Source: JAUVPB01 sp965223695
Lineage (GTDB): Bacteria; Actinomycetota; Thermoleophilia; Gaiellales; Gaiellaceae
DNA length: 64,000 bases
Direction of reading: 5' to 3'
NCBI GenBank assembly: GCA_965223695.1
Contig: CBDCXJ010000007.1
Span: 1-64,000, forward strand
Below the pieces are notes generated by a model. The model saw only the letters and a list, made by a program, of their open reading frames with translations, was not told where the DNA came from and searched no databases. This document shows positions 43,180 through 51,906 of the stretch, one piece after another; the stretch's first letter is position 1; each line of letters starts with the position of its first letter. Position numbers and translations under genes: made by a program.

Positions 43180-43187
43180 GGAGGAGG
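43180..43187 (+). promoter_or_regulatory. Strong ribosome-binding site for the racemase-fold gene
   Basis: GGAGGAGG five bases upstream of ATG 43193. It sets the start; the frame is open further upstream into the aldo/keto reductase gene. Confidence 0.75.
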
Positions 43188-43192
43188 CCCGT

Positions 43193-43957
43193 ATGCGCAT
43201 CAAATACATCGTCCCCTTCCCGTTCGATCAGAAGGGCATCGCCAGGCGCGCGGCTCAGATTCCCCACGCGGCCCTTGGCCCCGACACCGAGGTCGAGTGC
43301 GTGCCGGTACGCAACGGTGGCACGTCGGGCGTGGGGTACTACGAGGCGATGATCTTCGATACCTACGTCACCGAGGCCGGGCTTCGCGCCGAGGACGAGG
43401 GCTACGACGCCGTCGTCATGGACACGATTACCGACTCGGGCCTCTACGCCCTGCGCTCCAGGCTCTCGATCCCAGTTGTTGGCCCGGGCATCGTCGCTTT
43501 TACCGTGGCGACAATGCTCGGCAAGAAGTTCTCGATCATCACGATGTGGGACAAGTGGCGCTACATCTACGAGAAAAACCTCGACACCTACCGCCTCTGG
43601 GAGAAGTGCGCATCGATCCGAGCCGTCGGCGTCACGCCAGACACCGAGGCCCTCTTCGAAGGCAAGGAGGAGGAGATGTTCACGAAGATCGCGGCCGAGG
43701 CGCAGAAGGCGCTGGACGAGGACGGTGCCGATTGCATCCTGCTCGGCTCGACGACCATGCATCAGGCTGGCGCGTACCTGAGCGAGCGCCTCGACGCGGT
43801 CGTCATCAACCCCGGCCCGGTCGCTCTGAAGATCACCGAGGCGATCGTCGAGCTCGGCCTCACGCACTCAAGGGTGGCGTTCCCATCTTCGCCCACGATC
43901 CACGACGAGAAGCTCTTCTCGTTGATGAGCGCCGGCGACCCGGTCGCGGGCGCGTAG
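43193..43957 (+). CDS. Asp/Glu/hydantoin racemase-fold protein lacking both catalytic cysteines
   Basis: 254 residues. The overall layout follows hydantoin racemase and arylmalonate decarboxylase (IKYIVPFPF start, two Rossmann-like halves, PVVGPGIVAFTVATMLGKKF in the middle). In hydantoin racemases the two catalytic cysteines sit in GCxxDPG and LGCAGM. Here the matching places read MDTITDSGL (T78) and LLGSTTMHQ (S186), so neither is present. C36, C139 and C181 are elsewhere. A two-base racemase mechanism is therefore unlikely; decarboxylase, isomerase or binding roles remain possible. It is coupled to nitrile hydratase, starting ten bases before the beta subunit. Confidence 0.8.
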   Translation: MRIKYIVPFPFDQKGIARRAAQIPHAALGPDTEVECVPVRNGGTSGVGYYEAMIFDTYVTEAGLRAEDEGYDAVVMDTITDSGLYALRSRLSIPVVGPGIVAFTVATMLGKKFSIITMWDKWRYIYEKNLDTYRLWEKCASIRAVGVTPDTEALFEGKEEEMFTKIAAEAQKALDEDGADCILLGSTTMHQAGAYLSERLDAVVINPGPVALKITEAIVELGLTHSRVAFPSSPTIHDEKLFSLMSAGDPVAGA

Positions 43958-43967
43958 TGGCCGAGCG

Positions 43968-44642
43968 ATGAACGGGGCGCAGGACATGGGCGGCATGCAT
44001 GGCTTCGGGCGCGTGGTGATAGAGGAGGACGAGCCGGTCTTCCATCACGACTGGGAGCGCCGCATCTTCGGTATCCAGATCTCAACACGAGGACGGGGGA
44101 TCAACAACCTCGATGAGGTCCGGCACGGGCTCGAGAAGGTCGATCCTGGCGCCTTCCTGGCCGCGTGCTACTACGAGAAGTGGATCCTGATGCTCGAGGC
44201 GCTTCTGGTCGAGAAGGGCGTTCTCACTCGCGAGGAGCTCGACTCGCGCCGGCGGGCGCTCGAGGCCGATACCGACTCCTCGCTGCCCTCGTTCGAGGAC
44301 GATGAGTTCGTGAACTGGATCAGCGGTGTAATCCGCGAGGGCGGTCCTGCGAGCATCGACGTCGACCCCCCACCCGCATTCGCCGTCGGGGACAACGTCG
44401 TCACGAAGAACGAGCATCCGAAGGGCCACACGCGCCGCACGCGCTACACGGCCGGCCGGCCAGGGGTGATCGAGCGGGTCTACGACGCGTTTCCGCTGCC
44501 TGACCTCAACGCGCATGGCGTCGTGCGGGCCGAGTACGTGTACGCGGTTCGGTTCGAGGGTCGCGAGCTCTGGGGCGAGTCTGCAGAGCCGGCGGCGAGC
44601 CTCACGACCGACTGCTGGGAAAGCTACCTCGCACCTGCATGA
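43968..44642 (+). CDS. nthB: Nitrile hydratase subunit beta
   Basis: A 224-residue beta subunit. It starts MNGAQDMGGMHGFG, as known beta subunits do, and has FHHDWERRIFGIQ, YYEKWILMLEALLVEKG and, at the C-terminal SH3-like domain, GHTRRTRYTAGRPGVIE and DAFPLPDLNAHG. The conserved arginines that contact the metal-site cysteine acids are plausible in WERR and GHTRR. Beta precedes alpha, the gene order usual for cobalt-type enzymes. The alpha ATG overlaps its TGA. Confidence 0.94.
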   Translation: MNGAQDMGGMHGFGRVVIEEDEPVFHHDWERRIFGIQISTRGRGINNLDEVRHGLEKVDPGAFLAACYYEKWILMLEALLVEKGVLTREELDSRRRALEADTDSSLPSFEDDEFVNWISGVIREGGPASIDVDPPPAFAVGDNVVTKNEHPKGHTRRTRYTAGRPGVIERVYDAFPLPDLNAHGVVRAEYVYAVRFEGRELWGESAEPAASLTTDCWESYLAPA

Positions 44643-45244
44643 GCACAGACGAGCCCCGGACGTTCACCAACGAGGAAGCGGCGCTCCGCACGCGCGCGCT
44701 CGAGTCGCTCCTGCTCGAAAAAGGCGTGCTTGCCGACGGCGCGGTCGACGCGATCGCGAGCGCCTACGAGCACGACATAGGCCCGCTGATCGGCGCACGC
44801 GTCGTCGCGAGAGCCTGGCTGGACCACCAGTTCAAGCAGGGACTCCTCGCGGACGGTGGTCAGGCGATCAAGGAGCTCGGGATCAGCGGCATCGAGGGCG
44901 ATCACCTCGTCGTGCTCGAGAACACGCCAGCCGCGCACAACGTCGTCGTGTGCACACTCTGCTCGTGCTACCCGTGGGCCCTGCTCGGACTCCCGCCGCA
45001 GTGGTACAAGAGCTACGCGTATCGCTCCCGCCTCGTGCGCGAGCCCCGCGTCGTGCTGAGCGAGCTCGGCCTCGACCTCGCCGAGGACGTCGACGTGCAC
45101 GTAGCTGCAGGTCTCGAGCTCGAGTCCTGCAGCTACATGGTACTGCCGGAGCGACCGCCCGAGAGCGACGGTTTGAGCGAAGAGCAGCTGGTTGACCTCG
45201 TTACGCGAGAGGCGATGATCGGCGTGGCCAAGGTGATGCTGTGA
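44639..45244 (+). CDS. nthA: Nitrile hydratase subunit alpha (cobalt type)
   Basis: A 201-residue alpha subunit. The metal centre is VVCTLCSCYPWALLGLPP, with C105, C108, S109 and C110; the CTLCSC form indicates low-spin Co(III), whereas iron enzymes have CSLCSC. PPQWYKSYAYRSRLVREPR follows as in known enzymes. Nitriles are hydrated to amides, which the next gene (amidase, seven bases on) would hydrolyse. A thiocyanate hydrolase is a less likely alternative because that enzyme has three subunits. No activator protein gene is adjacent. Confidence 0.95.
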   Translation: MSTDEPRTFTNEEAALRTRALESLLLEKGVLADGAVDAIASAYEHDIGPLIGARVVARAWLDHQFKQGLLADGGQAIKELGISGIEGDHLVVLENTPAAHNVVVCTLCSCYPWALLGLPPQWYKSYAYRSRLVREPRVVLSELGLDLAEDVDVHVAAGLELESCSYMVLPERPPESDGLSEEQLVDLVTREAMIGVAKVML

Positions 45245-45251
45245 GCGGGCG

Positions 45252-46907
45252 ATGACAACCGATGATGCGTCGGCCTCGGCCGGCTCCGAGGAAGCCGCGC
45301 GCGGCATCTTTCGCGCGCGAACCGGCGTAACGACCAGGCTCCGCCGCATCCGGCGGAGCGAGCTCCAGGACTACGCCCGACTAGCCGGGTTCGAGCTCGA
45401 CGACGATGAGCTCGACGAGTTCCAGACCATCACCGAGGCGATCTCGCGTGTGGTCGACCCGTTCATCGCGCAGCCGCCGCCGCCGCCGGAGCGGCGGCCC
45501 GCCAGGCGCGACCCGGGACGCCGCCCGACGGCCGGCGAGGACCCACTCAACGCCGTCATCAGGTGGTGCTCGGTGTCGGCGGATGTCGACGGGCCGCTCG
45601 CCGGAAAGCGCATCGGCCTGAAAGACAACATGGCTCTCGCGGGAGTGCCGATGAGCTGCGCGTCACGCGTACTCGACGGATACGTGCCCGAGGAGGACTG
45701 CGTCCTGGCCGATCGTCTGCTGGCCGCCGGGGCGGAGATGGTCGCGAAGCTCAACATGGATGCCTTCGCCTGGTCGGGCGGCGCCGAGACGAGCGACTTC
45801 GGGGCGATCCTGAACCCATACGACACGACCCGCACGGCCTCTGGCTCCTCGGGCGGCTCGGGCGCGAGCCTCTTCTACGACGGGATCGACATCACATTCG
45901 GCACAGACCAGGCCGGCTCGATCCGCCTGCCCGCGGCCTGGTGCGGAGTGCTTGGCCTGAAGCCGACACACGGGCTCGTCCCCTATACGGGAATCTCTAC
46001 GATCGACCCGACGTACGACCACGTGGGACCGCTTGCGCGCACGGTCGACGACCTCGCGCTCGCGCTCGAGGTGGTAGCGGGCAAGCACGACTCGGATCCC
46101 CGGCAGCAAGACGTGCGGACGGAGTCCTACGTGAAGGTGGTCGACGCCGCCGACGACGACCTGAGCGGCACGACCATCGGCGTCCTCGCCGAGGGCTTCG
46201 GCTGGGACGGCCCGGACGGCACGCACGAGACGGAGCAGGCGACTCGGGCAGTGGTCGCAGAGCTCGAGGAGCTCGGTGCGACGACCCGGGAAGTGTCGGT
46301 GCCGGAACATCGACTGGGCGCGGGCATGATGTTCGTAGCGCTCTGCGAAGGGCAGACGGCCCTGACGTTGAGCCACGGCAACGGCTACCACCATCGTGGG
46401 CGCTACGCCGAGGACCTGCCGGCCGCTCTGGGGAAGGGAATGCGGGCGCTGGGACGGGAGATTCCGCCGTCGCTGAAGATGGTCTTGCTCATGGGGACTC
46501 ACCTCCGGGAGCACTACTACAGCTCGCTCTATGCCAAGGCTCAGAACATGGCGCCCTGGCTACGCGCCGCGTTCGACCGGGTCTTCGAGGACGTCGACTT
46601 CATCGTCATGCCGACCGCGACGCACTACGCGTACGTGCACAAGCCGGACGCGACACCATCCGAGCGTGTCTTGCGCGGCGATTCGATGCTCGGCAACACC
46701 GCAACGTTCGACGCGACCGGGCACCCAGCGCTGAGCATGCCGGCCGCAGAGGCCGACGGGCTGCCGGTAGGGGTGATGGTCGTCGGGCCGATGTGGTCCG
46801 ACGCTGCGATCCTGGCCCTTGCACGCACCTACGAACGCCGCTTCGGCTGGCGTCCACACAGCGCGCCGGATCTGCCGACCAACAGGCCGACTCCGGGCCT
46901 GCCATAG
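45252..46907 (+). CDS. Amidase (amidase-signature family)
   Basis: A 551-residue hydrolase with the Ser-cisSer-Lys triad: K124 in GLKDNMALAG, S199 in TASGSSGGSGAS and S223 in TDQAGSIRLPAAWCG. The N-terminal 100 residues form the alpha-helical extension seen in nitrile-pathway amidases. It would convert the amide from nitrile hydratase into the acid and ammonia. It is last in the operon; no terminator is obvious after it. The bulky N-terminus and context fit the Rhodococcus-type enantioselective amidases, but the substrate range is unknown. Confidence 0.93.
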   Translation: MTTDDASASAGSEEAARGIFRARTGVTTRLRRIRRSELQDYARLAGFELDDDELDEFQTITEAISRVVDPFIAQPPPPPERRPARRDPGRRPTAGEDPLNAVIRWCSVSADVDGPLAGKRIGLKDNMALAGVPMSCASRVLDGYVPEEDCVLADRLLAAGAEMVAKLNMDAFAWSGGAETSDFGAILNPYDTTRTASGSSGGSGASLFYDGIDITFGTDQAGSIRLPAAWCGVLGLKPTHGLVPYTGISTIDPTYDHVGPLARTVDDLALALEVVAGKHDSDPRQQDVRTESYVKVVDAADDDLSGTTIGVLAEGFGWDGPDGTHETEQATRAVVAELEELGATTREVSVPEHRLGAGMMFVALCEGQTALTLSHGNGYHHRGRYAEDLPAALGKGMRALGREIPPSLKMVLLMGTHLREHYYSSLYAKAQNMAPWLRAAFDRVFEDVDFIVMPTATHYAYVHKPDATPSERVLRGDSMLGNTATFDATGHPALSMPAAEADGLPVGVMVVGPMWSDAAILALARTYERRFGWRPHSAPDLPTNRPTPGLP

Positions 46908-47000
46908 CGCCGGCTAGGATGTTCTCTCAACCAAAGCGAGTGCCGGTAGCGCGTTGCCGCCTTCCTAGCGTTCGTGACAGCCCAAGCAAGGGAGATCGGT

Positions 47001-47213
47001 ATGCCAACGGGAACAGTCAAATGGTTCAGCGACGCCAAGGGTTATGGCTTCATCACGCCTTCTGACGGAGGCTCGGATCTGTTCGTTCACCACAGCGGCA
47101 TCTCGGGAGAGGGCTTCAAGACCCTTGCCGAGGGAGCTGCCGTCGAGTTCGAGGTCGGCGAGGGCCAGAAGGGCCCGCAGGCGACGAACGTGACTTTGGC
47201 CGCTTCGGCATAG
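47001..47213 (+). CDS. cspA: Cold-shock protein
   Basis: 70 residues, one OB-fold cold-shock domain. RNP1 is KGYGFITP and RNP2 is DLFVHHS. The ATG at 47001 follows GGGAGAT; the open frame begins earlier but that section belongs to the leader. It acts as an RNA chaperone. The 93-bp leader (46908-47000) may contribute to regulation, as in other csp mRNAs, although I see no defined cold box. Confidence 0.96.
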   Translation: MPTGTVKWFSDAKGYGFITPSDGGSDLFVHHSGISGEGFKTLAEGAAVEFEVGEGQKGPQATNVTLAASA

Positions 47214-47285
47214 CGCGGGGCGACCGCTAACTGAGATAACACGCGTCTGATCGCTGCGCGCGCTCGCGGGCGCGGCCTGCCCGTC

Positions 47286-47417
47286 GTGGCGCTGACCCGT
47301 CCGGGGCCGAAAAGTTCCGCCGTCGCGTCCGCCCTTTCAATCTGCCTGGTGATCATCGCCCTCCTGGCGTTTGCCTGGGCGGGAGCGTGGGCCCTCGAAG
47401 TCATCTTCGGCTTCTAA
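47286..47417 (+). CDS. Small single-pass membrane protein (hypothetical)
   Basis: A 43-residue frame from GTG 47286 to TAA 47415-47417, below usual gene-calling limits. It reads VALTRPGPKSSAVASALSIC then LVIIALLAFAWAGAWALEVI, a positive N-terminus followed by one clear transmembrane helix of about 22 residues. No Shine-Dalgarno sequence is evident. The strong hydrophobic pattern with aromatic girdle favours a real product. It lies between cspA and a relict gene; function unknown. Confidence 0.45.
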   Translation: MALTRPGPKSSAVASALSICLVIIALLAFAWAGAWALEVIFGF

Positions 47418-47530
47418 GAGCAGTGGCCTCACGGCTTGGGAGGCGAGATACCAACGCACGCGACCGACGCGCCGCGCAGTACGATCGCGAGCGTCGCGCG
47501 CAACAACGACGACGACGGCAGCGAGGGGAG

Positions 47531-47618
47531 ATGTACAACTGCAACCTCTTCGAGATGGAGGGCGGGAAATTTCGCACGCGTCACCATCTACATGAGCGAC
47601 GAGAACCCGCTCGTGTAA
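47531..47618 (+). pseudogene. Relict C-terminus of an NTF2/SnoaL-like protein
   Basis: MYNCNLFEMEGGK in one frame (from 47531) continues as FARVTIYMSDENPLV to a TAA in another frame (47616-47618). Together they form a typical final strand pair of a SnoaL-like/NTF2-fold protein (C..F.M..GKI.RV..YM...NPL). The frame break near 47571 and missing 5' part indicate a decayed gene. It directly precedes the SDR gene at 47623. Confidence 0.45.
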
Positions 47619-47622
47619 CCGC

Positions 47623-48366
47623 GTGATCAGCTTCGACGTCTCCGGCCTGCGGGTGCTGATCGTTGGCGCCAGCAGCGGCATCGGCGAGGTCATCGCCCGG
47701 GAGTTCGCAGAGCTCGACGCACTGGTCACGATCGTGGCCGAGGTCGCCGCCGTCGACGACGTCGCGCGTCAGATCAGCTCGGACACGGTGCGCACCGTTC
47801 GTGGGTTCCGGTGCGACATCACCGACCAGAGCGCGGTTGCGCGAATGGTCGACGCCGCGGGCGAGATCGACGTGCTCATCAACAACGCAGGCGTCATGGC
47901 CGCGACGCCCGTATCGGATCCCACGACAAACGAGGACTTCCGCCGCACGATCGACGTCAACCTGACCGGCCTCTACTGGGTAAGCCAGGCCGCCGCCACA
48001 AAGATGTCCGCGGGCGGACGGATCATCTTCACCTCTTCGACCTTCGGCAAGACCGGCGCCAAGGAGTGGAGCGCCTACGCCGCCTCCAAGCATGGCGTGA
48101 TCGGGCTCGCGCGCAGCCTCGCGATGGAGCTCGGCCCGCGCGGCATCACCGTCAACGCGGTGTGTCCCGGGACGATCGCGACCGACCACAACAGGCACCA
48201 CGCCGACAAGGAGAACCAGGCGCGGCTGCTTGCTCGCATGCACGTGAACCCGGGGCTGATCCCGCTCGAGTCGCTGGCTGCGACCTACGTCTTCCTGGCC
48301 TCGCCGGCGGCCGCCGACATCACCGGCCAGACGATCAACGTCGATCGCGGCCAGCTGATCGCCTGA
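47623..48366 (+). CDS. SDR-family oxidoreductase
   Basis: A 247-residue classical short-chain dehydrogenase. The cofactor motif is VGASSGIGE, then NNAG (LINNAGVMAA), the catalytic serine in IIFTSSTFGKTGA and the YxxxK pair in YAASKHGVIG. The acidic residue after strand 2 is not obvious, so NAD or NADP preference is open. It starts at GTG 47623 right after the relict SnoaL-like end. It converges with a second SDR gene across 25 bases. Confidence 0.9.
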   Translation: MISFDVSGLRVLIVGASSGIGEVIAREFAELDALVTIVAEVAAVDDVARQISSDTVRTVRGFRCDITDQSAVARMVDAAGEIDVLINNAGVMAATPVSDPTTNEDFRRTIDVNLTGLYWVSQAAATKMSAGGRIIFTSSTFGKTGAKEWSAYAASKHGVIGLARSLAMELGPRGITVNAVCPGTIATDHNRHHADKENQARLLARMHVNPGLIPLESLAATYVFLASPAAADITGQTINVDRGQLIA

Positions 48367-48391
48367 GCCGGATAGCGCGGCCAGTCCCCAC

Positions 48392-49156
48392 TCAGTGCAT
48401 GGCCTGGCCACCGTCGACGTTGACGGTCTGGCCAGTGATCATCGCGGCGTCGTCAGAGGCCAGGAAGGCAACCGTTCCGACGAGATCCTCCGGCTGGAGC
48501 GAGCGCTTGATGGCCTGCAAGTCGACTGCGATCGGCACTGCCTCCGCGAGGTCGGCGCGCGCGGTATCGGTCAACGTCAGACCCGGCGAGATCGCGTTGA
48601 CCGTGATTTCGTCAGGCGCCAGCTCGTTGGCGAGCGAGCGGGTCAACCCGATGACTGCCGCCTTCGAGGAGACGTAACCCGAAAGGCCGGGTGTGCCAAC
48701 CCACACCGTCGAGGACGAGATGTTGATGATCCTGCCGCCGCCGCGATCACGCATGATCGGCACGACCTCACGGATCGGCAAGAACGTGCCCTCGACGTTG
48801 ATCGAGAAGATGCGCCGCCACTCGGCGAGCGTGGTCTCCTCGATCGCGTGCACGGGATAGACGCCGGCGTTGTTGACGAGGACATCGACCCCGCCGAAAC
48901 GCTCAACGGCGCCGGCAACCATCGACGCGACGCTCTCCTCATTGGTGACATCCACGGTGAGCGACGTCGCCGCTGCCCCGGCTTCTTCCAGGGCCGACGC
49001 GACCGTATCGGCCGCGTCCGTGTCGACGTCTGCCACGACCACGCACGCCCCGTCGGCCGCCAGCCGCTCGCTGTAGGCACGGCCCAATCCGTGTGCAGCA
49101 CCGGTGACGATGGCGACGCGGCCCTCGAGACGTCCGGTGGATGGCGCCGATGGCAT
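48392..49156 (-). CDS. SDR-family oxidoreductase
   Basis: 254 residues. Motifs are VTGAAHGLGRA, the NAD-type aspartate in VVVADVDTDAAD, LVNNAGVYPV, the catalytic serine in INISSSTVWVG and YVSSKAAVIG. ITGQTVNVDGGQAMH ends the protein as usual for the FabG-like group. It is divergent from the dihydropyrimidinase gene across 70 bases. The substrate is unknown. Confidence 0.92.
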   Translation of the reverse strand: MPSAPSTGRLEGRVAIVTGAAHGLGRAYSERLAADGACVVVADVDTDAADTVASALEEAGAAATSLTVDVTNEESVASMVAGAVERFGGVDVLVNNAGVYPVHAIEETTLAEWRRIFSINVEGTFLPIREVVPIMRDRGGGRIINISSSTVWVGTPGLSGYVSSKAAVIGLTRSLANELAPDEITVNAISPGLTLTDTARADLAEAVPIAVDLQAIKRSLQPEDLVGTVAFLASDDAAMITGQTVNVDGGQAMH

Positions 49157-49226
49157 CGTGACGTCGCACGGTAGCGCGCGGTCAGCACCGCGGGCGCCGC
49201 GGGCGAGGTCGCGCTAGGTTGCGCCC

Positions 49227-50612
49227 GTGTCGACGCTCATTTCCGGTGGCCTGGTCGTAACCGCGTGTGACGCCTACGAGGCCGACGTCTGTATCGAGGG
49301 CGGAAAGGTCGCGCTCATCGGTCGCGACCTCGACGTTGCCGCCGACCGCGTGATCGACGCGCGCAGCATGTACGTGCTCCCCGGCGGAGTCGATCCACAC
49401 ACGCACATCGAGGGCGGCGGCATCGGGGGAACGAGAGTGCGCGACGACTTCACGTCGGGCACGGTCTCGGCGGCGTACGGCGGCACGACGACGGTCGTGA
49501 ACTTCTGCCTACAGGAGCGCGGGCAGGCGTTCGCCGACACGCTCGCAACGTGGCACGCGAAGCTCGCGGCGGCGCCGCCGCTGATCGACATCGGCTTTCA
49601 CGTCGCGGTTGTCGACGCGAGCGCCGGCGGCTGGGATGACCTGATCGACGGAGGCGTCTCGAGCTTCAAGTTGTTCCTGGCGTACAAGGGACGGATGATG
49701 GTCGACGACGCGACCGCGTTCGAGACGATGCGTGCAGCCGGGGCTGCGGGCGCGCTCGTGATGGTCCACGCAGAGAACGGCGGAGCGATCGAGGTGCTGA
49801 TCGACGGCGCTCGCACAGCCGGTCGAACGGAGCCAATCTGGCACGCGCGCACGCGCCCACCTGGGCTCGAGGCGGAGGCCACCGAGCGGGCGATCCAGTT
49901 AGCTCGGCTGGCCGGCTGCCCGCTCTACGTCGTGCATGTCTCGTGCGAGGAGGCGCTCGCCTCGGTCCGGCGGGGGCGCGATGCTGGCTGGGCGGTCTGG
50001 GGCGAGACCTGCACGCACTACCTCTTCATTGACGAGAGCGCGCTCGAGCGACCCGACTTCGAGTCCGGCAAGTTCGTCTACACACCGCCTCCGCGGGAGG
50101 AGCGCCATCACGAACCGCTCTGGCGCGCGCTCGCCTCAGACGCGCTTTCGGTCGTCTCAACGGATCATGTGCCCTACGACTGGCAGGAGCAGAAAGCCCG
50201 TGGCCGCGACGACTTCTCGCAGATCCCGAACGGAGCTCCGAGTGTCGAGAATCGCTTGCACATGCTGCATCACTTCGGAGTGAGCGAAGGTCGATTCACG
50301 CTGAGCCGCCTCGTCGAGCTCACGGCGACGAATCCGGCGAAGCTCTTCGGCCTCTACCCGCGCAAGGGCACGATCGCCCCGGGGAGCGACGCCGACATCG
50401 TCGTCTTCGATCCAGAGCGCTCGCACACGATCTCGGCGCGGACCCACCACACGGGCTCCGACTACAACCTCTTCGAGGGAACGACGGTCCGCGGCGCGCC
50501 GGCCACCGTCCTCGTGCACGGCGAGGTTGTTGTGGAGGACGGCGAGCTGTGCGCCGAGCCCGGGACCGGGCGCTATGTGTCTCGCGCACCCTTCGGCGCG
50601 ACGCTTCGATAG
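49227..50612 (+). CDS. hydA: Dihydropyrimidinase / D-hydantoinase
   Basis: A 461-residue cyclic amidohydrolase. The metal ligands are all present: HTH in GGVDPHTHIEGG, the carboxylated lysine in SSFKLFLAYKG, histidines in MVHAENGG and VVHVSCEEA, and aspartate in STDHVPYD. It opens dihydropyrimidine or 5-substituted hydantoin rings without ATP, unlike HyuA/HyuB. Start GTG 49227. Upstream is a divergent SDR and downstream a convergent kynureninase remnant. It could work with the nearby amidase and cysteine hydrolases. Confidence 0.92.
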   Translation: MSTLISGGLVVTACDAYEADVCIEGGKVALIGRDLDVAADRVIDARSMYVLPGGVDPHTHIEGGGIGGTRVRDDFTSGTVSAAYGGTTTVVNFCLQERGQAFADTLATWHAKLAAAPPLIDIGFHVAVVDASAGGWDDLIDGGVSSFKLFLAYKGRMMVDDATAFETMRAAGAAGALVMVHAENGGAIEVLIDGARTAGRTEPIWHARTRPPGLEAEATERAIQLARLAGCPLYVVHVSCEEALASVRRGRDAGWAVWGETCTHYLFIDESALERPDFESGKFVYTPPPREERHHEPLWRALASDALSVVSTDHVPYDWQEQKARGRDDFSQIPNGAPSVENRLHMLHHFGVSEGRFTLSRLVELTATNPAKLFGLYPRKGTIAPGSDADIVVFDPERSHTISARTHHTGSDYNLFEGTTVRGAPATVLVHGEVVVEDGELCAEPGTGRYVSRAPFGATLR

Positions 50613-50622
50613 GAAGCGCGTC

Positions 50623-51880
50623 TCACGTGATCCGGGCCGGTGCTGCCTCGACCTCGCGGTACTCGCCGCTCTCGACGAGGCGTCTCAGCCGATCGACGGC
50701 GTCCCAGGCGTCGACGAACCTCGTGTAGAGCGGCGAGAGCCCGAAGCGGATCGAGTCCGGGCCACGGAAGTCGGGAACCACATCGGCTCGCTCGATCAGC
50801 GCGCGACAGAGCTGCCACGCGTCGACGTGGCGAAGCGAGACGTGGCTACCCCGCAGCGCCGGCTCGCGCGGGGTGCCGAGCTCGAACCGGAGCGGCGCGA
50901 GCCACGCGTCGTGCAGCTCGACGACGAGCCGCGTCAGCGCCTGTGACTTCGCACGGATGGCCTCGATTCCGGCCTCGGCGACAGGCTGCACAGCCGCGGT
51001 CGAGCGCTGCGATTCCGACGATCGGCGGCGTCCCGGCGAGGAAGCGCGCGATCCCGTCGGTGGGCTCATACCACTCTCCCATCTCGAACTGGTCACGCTG
51101 GCCGAACCAGCCCCAGATCGGAGAGCGAAGTGACTCCTGAAGCTCGCGGCGCACGTAGAGGAACGCCGGCGCGCCCGGCCCGGCGTTGAGGTACTTGTAG
51201 GTGCAGCCAACGGCCAGGTCGGCGCCCGATCCGTCGAGGTCGATCGGCACTGCCCCGACCGAGTGCGAGAGGTCCCAGAGCATGAGCGCCCCGCGTTCCT
51301 GCACCACGCGCGTGATCGCGGCCATGTCAAGGAGCGCTCCCGTCCGGTAGTTCACGTGCGAGAGGACGACGAGCGCCGGCGAGAAGACGTCGCACATCGA
51401 GGCCACGTCCTGTGGGTGATGCCCTTCGAGGGGCGCGTCGCCCATGACGCCGAACTCGAGCCCGCGCTGCGCGACGAGACCCTGGACGACGTAGCGGTCT
51501 GTCGGGAAGTCGTCGGCGTCGATCACGATCGAGCGGCGCTCGGGTCTTGCATCGAGAGCCGCGGACGCAAGCTTGTAGAGGTTGACCGTCACCGAGTCGG
51601 CGACGAGCACCTGTCCCGGCGTGGCGCCGAGGGTCACGGCCCCGAGCCGATCGCCCACGGTTCTCGGCAGGTCGAGCCAGTCGGCCCAGCCGGCGACCAG
51701 CCTCGTTCCCCACTCCTCAACCGTCGAGTCGATGCGATCGGCTGCGGCGCGCGGCAAGCGCCCGAGCGAGTTGCCGTCCACGTAGACCGTGTCGTCGGCG
51801 ACGACGAAGCGCTCGTGGAGCGCCGCGAGCGGGTCGGCCGCGTCGAGGGCCTCGGCGTGTGCGCGGCTCGTGTCGGTCAC
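50623..51880 (-). pseudogene. kynU: Kynureninase with a single-base frameshift
   Basis: The first frame (51880 to about 51000) encodes a PLP enzyme with YVDGNSLGRLPRAA, LWDLSHSVGAVPID and the PLP lysine in GCTYKYLNAGPGAP; the second frame (about 51000 to 50623) supplies AAVQPVAEAGIEAIRAKSQA through SIRFGLSPLYTRFVDAWDAV. The break is an extra C near 50998-51000 (CTCGACCGCGGCTGTG instead of CTCGACGCGGCTGTG). Without it the gene has 419 codons, the usual kynureninase size. Kynureninase cleaves kynurenine to anthranilate and alanine. It could be a real mutation or a base-call error. Confidence 0.85.
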
Positions 51881-51906
51881 GCGGACGCCTGCCGAGACTC
51901 AACCAT

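Noticed and set aside
46908..47000. Cold-box riboregulator in the csp leader
   Set aside because: The leader is short and I could not recognise a defined cold box or convincing alternative folds.
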